Shown here: positions 51,001-61,520 of the stretch, piece after piece
Layout: every line of letters starts with the position of its first letter
Position numbering within the stretch: the first letter of the stretch is position 1
Source: Pyrocephalus nanus
Taxonomy: Eukaryota; Chordata; Aves; Passeriformes; Tyrannidae
NCBI GenBank assembly: GCA_038380795.1
Contig: CM076268.1
Location: 30,327,501 to 30,391,500 of the forward strand
Reading direction: 5' to 3'
Length of the DNA: 64,000 bases
Position numbers and translations under genes: made by a program
The notes under the pieces: generated by a model
The model's input: the letters and a program-made list of their open reading frames with translations, nothing else
What the model was told of the DNA's origin: nothing
The model's database searches: none

Positions 51001-54000
51001 CCAAGGTGCTTAAAGTTTGGAGTTCTGCTAAAAATTACTGTAAATAATTTTAACTGGCACAAACCCTGGCAAGGGCTCAGAGCGACTGGTTCAGCTGGGT
51101 GTGCTACACTTCCATTAGCAACAGCTAGCACAGACAAGAACTAAGGGGTTTTATATAATAAAGCACAAAACATTTGAGTGGGTTATTTACAGTAGTATAG
51201 AATTTTTTTTTTCAGATACCAGTGTCCTTCATGCAGAAGGCTTAACATGCTTATTGTGCTGAACTGCCAAAATCGTCTGCAGTGTGTGCAATTGGCAAAA
51301 ATACAAGCAGATGATAAAATTACAGGTGTCCAAGACAATTACTTCTCCTTCCATGGAGCAATCTGAATGCTATTCCTTTTTTGTTGCTTAAATGTCACAA
51401 TGCAGTTAAACATACCATTTTGCTGACTAAATAAAATAATCACGTTTTAGCCTCTTCCATTACAATACACTGTGTTAACTGTAGGGAAAGCAAGGCATAA
51501 AAGAAACATTAATCATAAAATGCACAAGCTTTATGGAACTTGCTGTTACTTATGAGTATCTTTTTACACACATTCCTCCTCAGTAAAGATCATCTATACT
51601 GGATACGTAAAATGGGTTCTAAGCTTTTTTCTCCCCAGTGTCAAACCTTTGTAATAACCATATTTCTTATATTCCCTCCCAACAGGGAATACATCCGATC
51701 TCACTATGAGGTTAATGATCTTTTTACATTCCCTTTTCAAGCTATAGATCACTACTGAATATTGTATTTTCTTTTGTTCCTGTTTGATCAAAGAAATATT
51801 GTTTGACAATGATATCGCATTCTTTGACAAGTTCTTTAGGAAGATGGACACATTAAAGACAAGAGAAAGAGACTGCAAGAAAGATACATGCATTTCATTA
51901 GAATTATGGTGATTGGAACAAATGCAACATAAAATGGAAAGCCCTTAATCACTCAGAGGCAAGTTGTTACATACTTGTATCCTGTAACAAGCCATTCTAA
52001 ACTGCTTATAACAATCCAGTATAATTCATTTCCAGAACAAAGAACACTTCACTGGGAAGGCAGTTTAAATTTGGCCAAAAGACATGGTTGTTTCTATCCC
52101 ATAAAACCAAAGCTGTCACAGTGAAACTATACCAGTATGAAAGCAAATACAGCATAATCATTAAAGTGGGGAGAAAGCCACATAAACAATAGTATTAAAA
52201 GTGCCAGCCAGGGACAAGACAGCTTTTAAGGGGCAACTGCGTAGAACAATATCTAGAATTATGGGTTCTTGGAGAAAAATTGTTTCTTTAGTCATATCAT
52301 AGAATTCCTGATGAGCACAAAAACGTAAATAAAATATGAAAATACTAATATGCCAGCAATGCAATTAGTAAATCACAGTTCATAATAATAATCCAAAATT
52401 GGGAGCTGGGTTATTATCTAGATGAGAGACAGAAATACTTGGAAGCACAGTTACAAGCAGCACAGAATTCCACCGTCCTCTCCCACACGAGCCCAAAGGA
52501 CTGATATCCACTGAGAGCTGCTGATGGTGATGGAGAGGGGCAGGAGGAATGTTAACAATCTTCCCCTTTTGACCCACATCAGACTAAGATCACAAAGTGG
52601 CTTTGCAGGGATGGAGTCCATGAAAAGAAACACAGGCCACACACAGAAAGTATGCTGAGCTGACACAGACTGATGCATCTGCATTCTTCCCCCCCTTTTT
52701 TTTTTCCAACTTGTTTGATTTATGATTCAATTAGAACAGTAGACTGTATATCCCATATTCATATTGAAACTATTGCTGTTTTTTATGGGACTTGATAAAA
52801 CAGCCTCATTTAGGACCTACTGACCCTTTTATTGCTAGTCCCAGGCTTTTCCAACCACTAACCCAGATGCAGGCAAACATGTCACTACTTTCTCATACCC
52901 TTCCAGAAAGATGCTGCTTCCAGTGAATTTCACTGCAATGCAGGATTAGGTTCTACACAAGGATCCTTGGAAAAGTATACCACTCTTCAGTCGTCACACT
53001 GTTTCATAATGTTTGGCTTTACACCTGGGTTTTAAACACCACAGTGCTTATTTATGAAACATTATATCACAGAAATCAGAGGCAAGTCCCCATCTATTTA
53101 CATAACACCTTTGCTGCAGTGAAACCAGGTAGCAAAGCACTTGCCCTGCTCCCCTACTGCTCCCTGCCACAACGTTCCTGCAGCCCACCTCTCCCCTGCC
53201 GTAGCAACAAAACTCTTCCCAGAACCGTGCTGGGAGCCACACCACCAACATGACTAAAGGCTGGAAAAAGCTGAACCTTGTATCAATAAAAGGATAAAGC
53301 AAAAATTTCCAGAACAAGAGTACCTAACTGAATTAAAAGCCTTCACAGAGTGATAGGAGGAGAGAAGACAAACAGGTTTTTTTTTAGCAAGGGATTGCAA
53401 GGATCACCAGAGCACAAGAGATTTGATGCAAGTGAAGGTTTTGGGCTCTGTTTGGGTATTTGGAACTAAGGCACTGGAAGGAGACACTGAAGGTACAGGT
53501 TGAGTTCCCAGCTGAGGACACAAGCACCAAATCTAAGCCTTAGGTTGAGCCTTGTGAGCTCCATATGCTGCCAGTTATAAAAGCCAAGCCCCTGCACTGA
53601 TTGCTGCTGCTCTACATGGCAAATGTTTAAGAGGTAGATGCCACTTAGGAGGTTCTGGCCTTTTCTTATTCACTATAACTAGTTTCCAGCAGAGGCTCCT
53701 ATCCCAGAGCAAGGCTGCCTCATGCATTTGCAAAGTCATGACCTGTGAAATTATTTGCCTTCTCAGCCACATGCACACATGCTGTCCCTGCAGCATTCTT
53801 TGAACAGGAGCAAGCTGAATCAAGATGTAGAGAGGAACACAAAAGGAAATTGGTTCTGCCATTGGAGATTTAAAACACTGAATCACACTTATGGATTGCT
53901 CACCTGCACAGTGGCACAAGTCATTACTTTTACTAATTTAAAGCCCAATGAAATTTGGACAAAATCTCTTACTAGCTGTCATGTCTAAAATTTTCCCCAG

Positions 54001-57000
54001 CTTCCAGAGGGCAAGTCTGGGTGCATGTAATGTTCTCAGGTGAAGTGTTGTAAGAGGCTGTTAAGAGCATCATCTATCTTTGGCTTCCTTTACCTTACCA
54101 CACCTTAAAGACAACCTGCTCCACAGTTCTGGGTGATACATGTATCAGTTTATGTACCTCAGATATTACACAAAGGAGTCCTATGAGTAGAGATATGGGA
54201 CAATAACACCATTAATGTGCTTTGACTCTAATCTCTGGTGATAGTAAATTACATAATTGGCCTAAGATACCTACAAAAACAAGTGAAAACCAAACTCACC
54301 AAAACTAAACACACCATGTAGTTTATCCCTTTAACTAAAATACAAAACTCTTACTGAGCCCCTCTTTTATTTTTACAGTCGTCAGTAATTTTTTTGCCCT
54401 TACAGAAGAGCACTGAGGTCACTGGAGGGTAAGCAATGAATAATTCTTAAGTTTTGAAAAAGTTACTAAATTTATTCACTCCTATCACTTTTTCCTTGAA
54501 AGATTATTGTACTCTTCCTGGTTTGGCCAAGTTCATTAACCTCTCCTCTTAACACCCATCGCATGATAACTATATGTTACTACTGTTACTTTTTGATATT
54601 GTAGAATACTTATACCTATAATTGGATGAGTCATCTTTAGAAGCCTTTTTTTCTCTCCCTGAATGTGGCATTGATTATCAGAACACAAGACCAGCTGACT
54701 CACCTTTTCTGTGAAGTTTCTAGTGTTCTATTATACCACAAAGATACAATTTAAAGAGCATAGAACATCACTTGACCTTGCATACCTTCCCCTTCCCATG
54801 CACAGACTCATTCTTTACCTCCTCACCCAACTGCCTCAACAAACATTACACATCAGTCCCTAAAACACCTCCATAAAAGGGTCAGTCCTGCACTAGAGAA
54901 CTAACCCATTGTTTGGGATTCCTCAACTGCTGAAACAGAAAGCTCCCAAATAAGGGGAAAGTTGTTAAGAAAGAAGGAAAATCTAATGACTCAAATTAAC
55001 TGTCCTCAATAAGCAACACCTGCAGTTCTGCTGCTGACCTCTCCCACGAGCAGAGCGTTGCTTTTCCATTACAAAAGCCTGACTTTAGTGCTTTCAAAAC
55101 TACTGGGTGTTCACATATAGACCAAATTATCTCAGTGAGAAAAGCCTAAAACTAATTATAATTTTTCAGCATTGTCAGATCTGTTCTGTGGTGTGACTGG
55201 GAATTCTTTGCGCAGCAAGTGCAGCAATTTCAGGATGAATTTTCTTTGACCTAAAGCTGAACGGGTGTTTTGAGGAAATAGAAACTGCTCTGTTGCCCAA
55301 GGCTCCACTAAAGTATTAAAGTGATAGAAAAAAAAAATCTGAAATTACAGGGTGGAAAAGAGAAATTAAATAAAATCCCCCTCACATACACATACCAAAA
55401 ACAACAACAAAAAAAAATGAGGACAAGAAACAGAAAAGCAGATAATCTTTTAAGATAAGACACATGCAACAAAAATCCACAGATTAGCAAGCTGAGGCAA
55501 AAACAAGTTAGAGCTGTTTGAATACTGTTTCTATGAAAATGGAGGTTTCCCACCAAAGAGGACTTCAGACTTCTGAATTTCAAATTTAGAAGAAAAATTG
55601 AGACGGCTGCTTGAACATCTTCCTAGTGTTAAGTAATTCCTCACCACCTACATCATCATCATATATGAACAAGCAGAAATGCTGACCCCACAGAAATAAA
55701 AGCAGAATTTCTCCCAGCTCAGAGTATTCTGTGCTCTGTTCTGCTGGTTGTTAGGCCAGAGTGTGGTCATTCATAACCTTGTTGATTTCTGCTCTTTCAT
55801 AGAGCAAACTAATTGTCATGGGTGCTAGAAAATCCATTTTCCTTTCTTTGAAACACACACACACAATATAGTACTAGTAACAACAGTGTGCAAAGATCAT
55901 AAAGCTAGCTTCCACCAGCATGCCACCTGAAAAATGCCTTCTTTAATATTGCTTTAAAAGTATTTTCCAAAACAGATACTGTATCACAATAGTTATAAAA
56001 CCTAAAATCAAGTCTTCATGAAGACTGTGGTAAGAAACCAGCTCTCATATGACATTCACATGCTATCAACTCCTCTGTCACTGCAGAATGTTACTTAAGT
56101 CTCTCCCACTAAAAGGAGCTGTCATCACAACCTGTTTAAAGTGCTAACAGCAGGCCAGTGCAGAAGCTCAGCCAGGTCTTGCTTTAGCACTTGCACACAG
56201 GGCAAAAGGAAACCCTCACACAGCAGCTATGCAGAACTCCTTTCATTAGCTCACAACGCTTTCTAAGTCCTGATCAGATAGAATCAACAGCACCTACTGA
56301 TAAAGTCACGATGATATTATATGGAAAGTCTGAACAATTTCTCTCCTGAAGGGCACCGATCTCAGTATGCCCTTGGAGGAGAATAACTTGCTGAATATTC
56401 AGAAGCAGTGGAAGGAAATAAGGTACCTTCTCCTTTTCAAGAACTCAATAGGTACTGAAGTTTAAAATGGATTTAATGGAAGAAATTACAATATAATGAA
56501 GTAGCTAATACTAGGCTCATTTTTGTAGGATATATCAGGGCACTGTAGATGGAAGAGCAGCAACTACTCCAAGACTAAACAGAACAGGTTTTGCTCAAGA
56601 AACTACTAAAACTGAGCAAGACTCTAAAAGTACACAATCAGCACATGAACAATGAGGCAATGACTGGCACAAACAGAGCAAGGTTTCTCGGAATTTCACA
56701 ATCACACTACTAAATATTTTATTGAAGCACTTTTCTTTGCTGTCCTCTTCCTTCTCTTCAGAGTTAAGAACCTGTAACTGTCTCCACAGCCAGACTGCAT
56801 CCCATGGCAAGGGCAGCAGAAACACACAGTGGAAGCTGCTATTATTTCCTCTGTTTTATGTGCACACTGATGTAATTCAACAGCCGAGAGCAAGAGCTAC
56901 CAGCACCAACCATCAGGCAGTACAGACAAGTCATCAGAGGAGCAAAGTTTTGACATTTCTTAACTACTAAAGATGAGAATAACAGTTCTAAGTTATTCCT

Positions 57001-57355
57001 TTTTCCCCTCCTCCCTAGATTAAAAATAAATAAATAAATAAAAAGAGAAAACAACATTTTCTTTCCCACTTCTGTCCAATTTCCCAATTTTTTCAGCAAA
57101 GAAAGGAATGGAATCCAAACTTGCTTTATCATATTAAAGAGAAAATATGTTTAAAGCTATTTCAAAGAATTTGTTTCAGAAAATTCAAATTTCAAATTCC
57201 TCCTTCTTAGACACATCAGCATTGTAAATAGCTATTTAATGCTACCCATGTCAGAACTCAAGCATAAAACCCACAAAAATACAAAATATTACCCTCATGC
57301 CCATGGTTCGACATCATTCTGCTTCTCTGTTAAAAGCTAACAAGTGCTACCAACT

Positions 57356-57388
<33 letters not shown>

Positions 57389-59735
57389 CTTTCTTGGGCC
57401 AAGTCATTGTCAAACTCCCTCAAGGAGCTAATGAAACTTTGCCTGATTAAAGATTGCAAAACCATGCTTTCCTCAGAATTAATGCAACATGCCAGGTCTT
57501 ATTTTGTCATTCCAAGAGCCATGCCAGCAGGAGCACAAGTCCCATTGTCAACAGCTTCTCACAAAACCTAATGTATATGGGAAATATTCACACTCCAGAC
57601 AACACAGAGTGGCCAAGTTAACTTTTAATGGGTAATCAACCACTGGATTAGTACCTCAACAGTTTTTACATGATGTCAAGAGTACTGAATTTTGAGAAAC
57701 AGAGCATGTAACAACAGAACTCCAAGGACTTGTGAGTGGAGGGGGGGAAAAGAGACAAATTAAAATTGATAAAAATACAGGATAAAATTAGCACAAACAG
57801 CAGGGGCAGGAATTTGCCTATACTGAACACTTGGCTAGAATTGAGACTCAGAGAGTGTGATCTGTATGTTACACAGGCAGGCGACTGGGGAGGGGGGTTA
57901 GGGGTTTTTTAACTGCAGAACTGCCATTTTCCCTCAATGACTGAAGAAAATTTACTTTTATTATTGTTTTTCAAAGCAGCCATGATTGGACTTGTGGTCT
58001 TACAGCTCACACTTAAAAGCCTATTCTGTGAATTTCTACTTTGACAGTAAATTATTTTTGTTATGTGATAACAATATGGCTTTCATATTTGAACAGAGTT
58101 GGGGTTTTTTTTTCTTCCCTGCACAACAACGTGATCAGTCTCCTCTCTCTTCCCACAAACACTCCAGTTTTAATTTCAGTGTCAAGAAGTATAAAAGTTT
58201 CTCATTTCTAAAATTCAGCCAGATCTCTTACAAGCCATAGACAATCCCCATACTTTCAGAACCTTAAATTGACCAAACATAAACACTTCAGAACAAAACA
58301 CAGCACTGCCGGTGACCTACAAGCATAATTAACTTCTAGGCATTGACTTTAATAGCACTCATAGCGCCGAGGCCAAGACCTGTCACAACAAAAGAACTAA
58401 AACAAGAAAGTGCATTCTACTCTTCCTCTCACTACTTAAAAGACAAAAACCTATGAACAAAACATTTTAGAAAACACTGGTGTGAAATAAAGAGCAAACA
58501 GCCATCCTAATAATCAACAGCAAAGTAGTACAGCAATATAAAAAACCTTGAATAATATTTTTTCTTTCTCATGTCATTAACAATTTTGACTCTTTCTGCA
58601 AAGCTTGAAAGTTATCTTGGGGAAAATTGTAACTAGATTTTTTTTAATTAAAAAAAAGGAAAATAATTAGGTACACAGTTATTAACATGAATTCGCAAAT
58701 GACTGCATTATAACAGATATCATTATCTCCAAAACCAAGCATAAAGCCAATAAATTAGTATCTTAAAAGCTGAAAGAGTGATAGTTTTTTCAGTAATAAA
58801 AATCCCCAATCTCCTCCTCCAAGAGAGCAAAAGCATACAATAGTGCAGTATCAACTATAAGAGAATCAAGCAACAAGCATTAGTAAATTCCCACAGAAAT
58901 CAGAGTGAGATTTATGGTGGTAGAAGAGATTTTTGTAAGGAACTCACTAAAAACACCGGCTGTTTCACTGGCATGCCCCCCCATTTCCAATACTGAGCAT
59001 TAGTAGTATGTCACAAGCTGAGCATCTTACACATCACCACACAAAAAGACACTCTAAAAGTTTAGAACTTGACCTAACAGTCTCCCCCAAACAACTGGAA
59101 ATTCTCTAGCCCTGACTGAAGGATCAGAGTCCAGAGAGGACAAATTTGAGCCTCCCCACTAGTCCTGAGGTTACTCCAAGCCTAAAATGTAACAGGCACA
59201 ATGTGATTTAGAACAGTCACCTTGCTTCAGAACTCAACACCTCCAACCCAGCCTAGGTTCCAAACCTTTCAGAGGAGAAGTTTATAAGCTGCCCACTTTG
59301 TGGACACACAAGGTCACATTGTCTCCCTTTATCCTTGAGATGGCTGTTGAAGGAGAGGCAAAAACGCCCAGAGCACTGACACCACAGTAAGAAGCGGTGT
59401 CTTCATGTTCTAGGAGCTCTCCTTCAAACACAGGGCTCATGAAATGAAGAACTCCTTGGCAGGGGGAACAGCAGGTTGCTGTGCCAGAACTTGGAGGGCC
59501 TGACTGCCAGAGCAGTGATTTATTTCTAGCTGATCAGTCCTCCTGGGGTGTTAATTTACATTCCATTTCAAAGCACGAACACTGGGCAGATTTGAGGGAG
59601 AAACATGAGAAATCATAACAATCTACAATGAGAGAGATAATATTCCATCTTATCTGTCAAGTAAAGTATTTCAAGTAGTAGCAAAAGCAGTGTTAAAAGC
59701 AGGAAAATTTAATCATTCAAAAAATACCAACTTCA
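48097..59735 (-). other. ANK3 large first intron, right part
   Basis: Mostly AT-rich intron. Noted: an AT-rich cluster of SOX/FOX-like words at 50057-50115, a short (AC)n at 55853-55865, (AAAT)n at 57019-57042, a poly-A run at 57360-57386 and a G-rich patch followed by a T run at 57886-57911. No exon or RNA gene was recognised. Confidence 0.6.
57360..57386. repeat. Poly-A tract, 27 bases
   Basis: An uninterrupted A run on the plus strand, between ordinary AT-rich intron sequence. No retrocopy was recognised beside it. Confidence 0.95.
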
Positions 59736-59810
59736 TAAAAACAAACAAACAAACAACAAACAAAAAACAAAACCAAACAAAACCCCCACAAAACAAACAA
59801 ACAAAAACCC
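59736..59810. repeat. A/C-only tract, (CAAA)n-like
   Basis: About 75 bases of A and C only on the plus strand, beginning with clean CAAA repeats and continuing with ACCAAACAAAACCCCC-type units. It is a shorter version of the tract at 47733. Confidence 0.9.
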
Positions 59811-59913
59811 GTTACACCAAAACAAAGGATAAAGCTTATTCATCCTTGATTAATTATAGCTTTAATCTTAAGAGTTTTCAGTTTTAGTTTCAGGAGTTCT
59901 GGGCATATAGCCC

Positions 59914-59979
59914 AAAAAAAAAAAAAAAAAAAAAGGAAAAAAAAAAAAAAGAAAAAAAAAAAAAAAAAGGAAAAAAAAA
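59914..59979. repeat. Interrupted poly-A tract, about 65 bp
   Basis: Four A runs of 9 to 21 bases are separated by G or GG. In the ANK3 transcript this is a U-rich stretch starting about 940 bases after the outer exon's donor. Confidence 0.95.
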
Positions 59980-60923
59980 GGTAATTCAGTTATCATACTT
60001 TCCCAGTCCCTATTCCCAAAACTCACTTCTACTTCTACTGGGAGAAATGTCATTTTGCTGGTCAGGTATTGTGCAACAGACCCAAATGTGCTGTTTCTTT
60101 GCCCTGGGAACACAAGTCTTCACAGTTAAAATGGATTATGCCATTTGTGTTCAGCGGGAAGAATGCCGGCGCAGTCGGCTCTCTCCTGTCACAAGGCAGC
60201 GTTTGTGAGAGCAATAAACAGAGAGGTCACATCAAATACCTACGGGACACACACCACGGCAGCAAAGCTCCTTCACCTGACCCTGTGGCCCGGGTCTAAC
60301 CACTGCAGGGGAGGAAGGACCAAGGAAAAGAAACATCTCCTATGGCCGCTTGCGCCGTGGAAATGAAACCTTCAACAGCATCTTCTCCGTACCTGCCCTG
60401 CCGCAGGCGAAAGCAACGCCGAAGGTGGTTTGCTGCGGGCGCCCCTTCGCAGCCCCACAGGTGCCCAGGTGTGAGCCCTCACCGGCCCCGGCAGCGACCC
60501 GCACCCCTGGGGCAGCCGCCCGAGCCTCCGTCCCACGAGCACATCGCTGCTTCACGACCGAGGTGTGAAACACCAGCAAAGCAGACACGCGAAGCACACG
60601 CCACGCACCTCGAAGCGTCTCGTTCCCGGCAGGGAGGGGAGGTGTTAGTGAGGAGTCGCATGTAGTTTTGGGAGGCGTCTCTGTCATCGGGAGGGGCAGA
60701 GCAGCGCGGCCCTCCCCGCCGAGCAAGGGCTGGGAAAAGCGCTCCCGGCTCCAGCCCTGGGGGTCGGGGGAGGGCAGAGACATCCGCTCCCCTCCGGCCG
60801 TCGGGGCCGCCGCTCGGAGCCCAGGAGCGGGGAGGAGGAAGAGGGAGGAAAAAGAAGGGAAAGCAGAAGGAGCCGCCAGCACCGCACCCCCGCTCTCCCC
60901 CCGCCCGAGGGCTGCGCACTCAC

Positions 60924-60992
60924 CTGGTCCCTGCCGGCCCGTCCCGCGGGACGCGAGGAGGAGGAGGAGGAAGAAGAGGAGGAGGAGGCCAT
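60924..60992 (-). CDS. ANK3: Outer alternative first coding exon, ankyrin-G (ANK3), serine-rich N-terminus
   Basis: This minus-strand exon encodes 23 residues: Met-Ala, then 11 serines (60954-60986), then RPAGRAGRDQ. The ATG at 60990-60992 has a strong context (AACATGG) and is the first in-frame ATG downstream of a GC-rich leader. The coding part ends at a consensus donor, CAG|GTGAGT, with GT at 60923-60922 and in phase 0. It lies inside a CpG island, as expected for a first exon. The assignment to ANK3 rests on three points: the inner exon at 2473-2535 is a clear ANK3 first exon, both end in phase 0, and mammalian ANK3 has a farther-upstream first exon starting MASS and rich in Ser and Ala (recalled, not checked). 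Ankyrin-G is a membrane-cytoskeleton adaptor that clusters sodium channels and L1-family adhesion molecules at axon initial segments and nodes and binds spectrin. This segment would be a short disordered cytosolic leader before the ankyrin repeats, which lie off the left edge. The serine run is longer than I recall in mammals. A different gene remains possible. Confidence 0.66.
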
Positions 60993-61336
60993 GTTGCAGC
61001 GCTCCCGGGCTCCGTTCCTCACCTCTCCCAGCCGTCCCGGGCTCGCCCCCACCGGCGGGCGGTCCTGCCCCGCTCCGCCGCCGCCCCCGCAGGTGGAGCC
61101 GCTCCCGCCGGGGCCGCTCCTCCCGCGGCGGGCCGGGCACGGCGGGGCGGGCGCGCTCGGCTCCGGGGGCCGCCACCGCCCCGTCCCGCCCCGCGGCTGC
61201 AGCCGGCAGCTCCGGAGGTGCCACAAGGGGCGGGCAGCGCCCCGAGGTCCACCCCGCTGGAAAACCGGGAGAGCGGCTGCTCCCGGAGCGCTCCGGAGGG
61301 CCGGAGAGCCCCCCCCAGGCACCTGCCCCGCGGCTC

Positions 61337-61510
61337 ACCTGGATACGGCGAGCTCCGGGCGGCCCCGGCTCCGCTCTGCCCGCGGAGGATGCGGGGCGAG
61401 GAGCGCAGCTGAAGTTTGTTAAACAAAACTGAGAAGCCAACCAAATCCCCGCGCTGGGCGCTCCTGCATTCCGAACCGCGGTTAAAGGCTTCCCGCTGCT
61501 CTTCCATCAT
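61337..61510 (-). other. Possible extra 5' leader exon with upstream ORF and splice donor
   Basis: A second consensus donor, TATCCAG|GTGAGC, lies on the minus strand with GT at 61338-61337, inside the CpG island and upstream of the outer coding exon. Two ATGs in the same frame (61510 and 61507) open a frame that runs through it. From 61510 to the donor is 172 nt, which leaves phase 1, so splicing into a phase-0 ANK3 exon would not keep frame. If used, this would be an untranslated leader or an upstream ORF rather than a third N-terminus. Without transcript data, use of the site is unproven. Confidence 0.3.
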
Positions 61511-61520
61511 GAGTGCTACA

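Larger units (their letters stand above)
60150..61520 (-). promoter_or_regulatory. CpG-island promoter of the outer ANK3 first exon
   Basis: CpG density is far above the rest of the window, highest from about 60400 to 61400, with many GC-box-like GGGCGG/CCGCCC runs. No convincing TATA box was found, which fits a broad CpG-island promoter. The outer first exon lies in the middle (60924-60992), so transcription of the minus strand most likely starts between about 61000 and 61500. The edges and the start point are estimates by eye. Long open frames on both strands here are GC-rich artefacts: few stop codons occur in such DNA. Confidence 0.85.

Noticed and set aside
60461..60476. Plus-strand donor-like CCCAG|GTGTGAG in the CpG island, suggesting a divergent transcript
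   Set aside because: Such words are common in GC-rich DNA, and no plus-strand exon could be defined.
2473..60992. Assignment to ASPH (aspartate beta-hydroxylase/junctin)
   Set aside because: ASPH also has two phase-0 alternative N-termini, one Ser-rich. However, the MSEE leader closely matches the ANK3 alternative N-terminus, including length and the KNAKPAHRK core, which ASPH lacks.
60993..61322. N-terminal extension of the outer exon by 110 residues
   Set aside because: The frame is open, but its upstream start codon is GTG, not ATG. The first in-frame ATG is at 60992 in a strong context.
60340..61440. 366-codon minus-strand open frame and several other long frames on both strands
   Set aside because: They lie in the CpG island where stop codons are rare, several begin at non-ATG codons, and none shows a domain. 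Only the 23-codon segment ending at the donor is supported.
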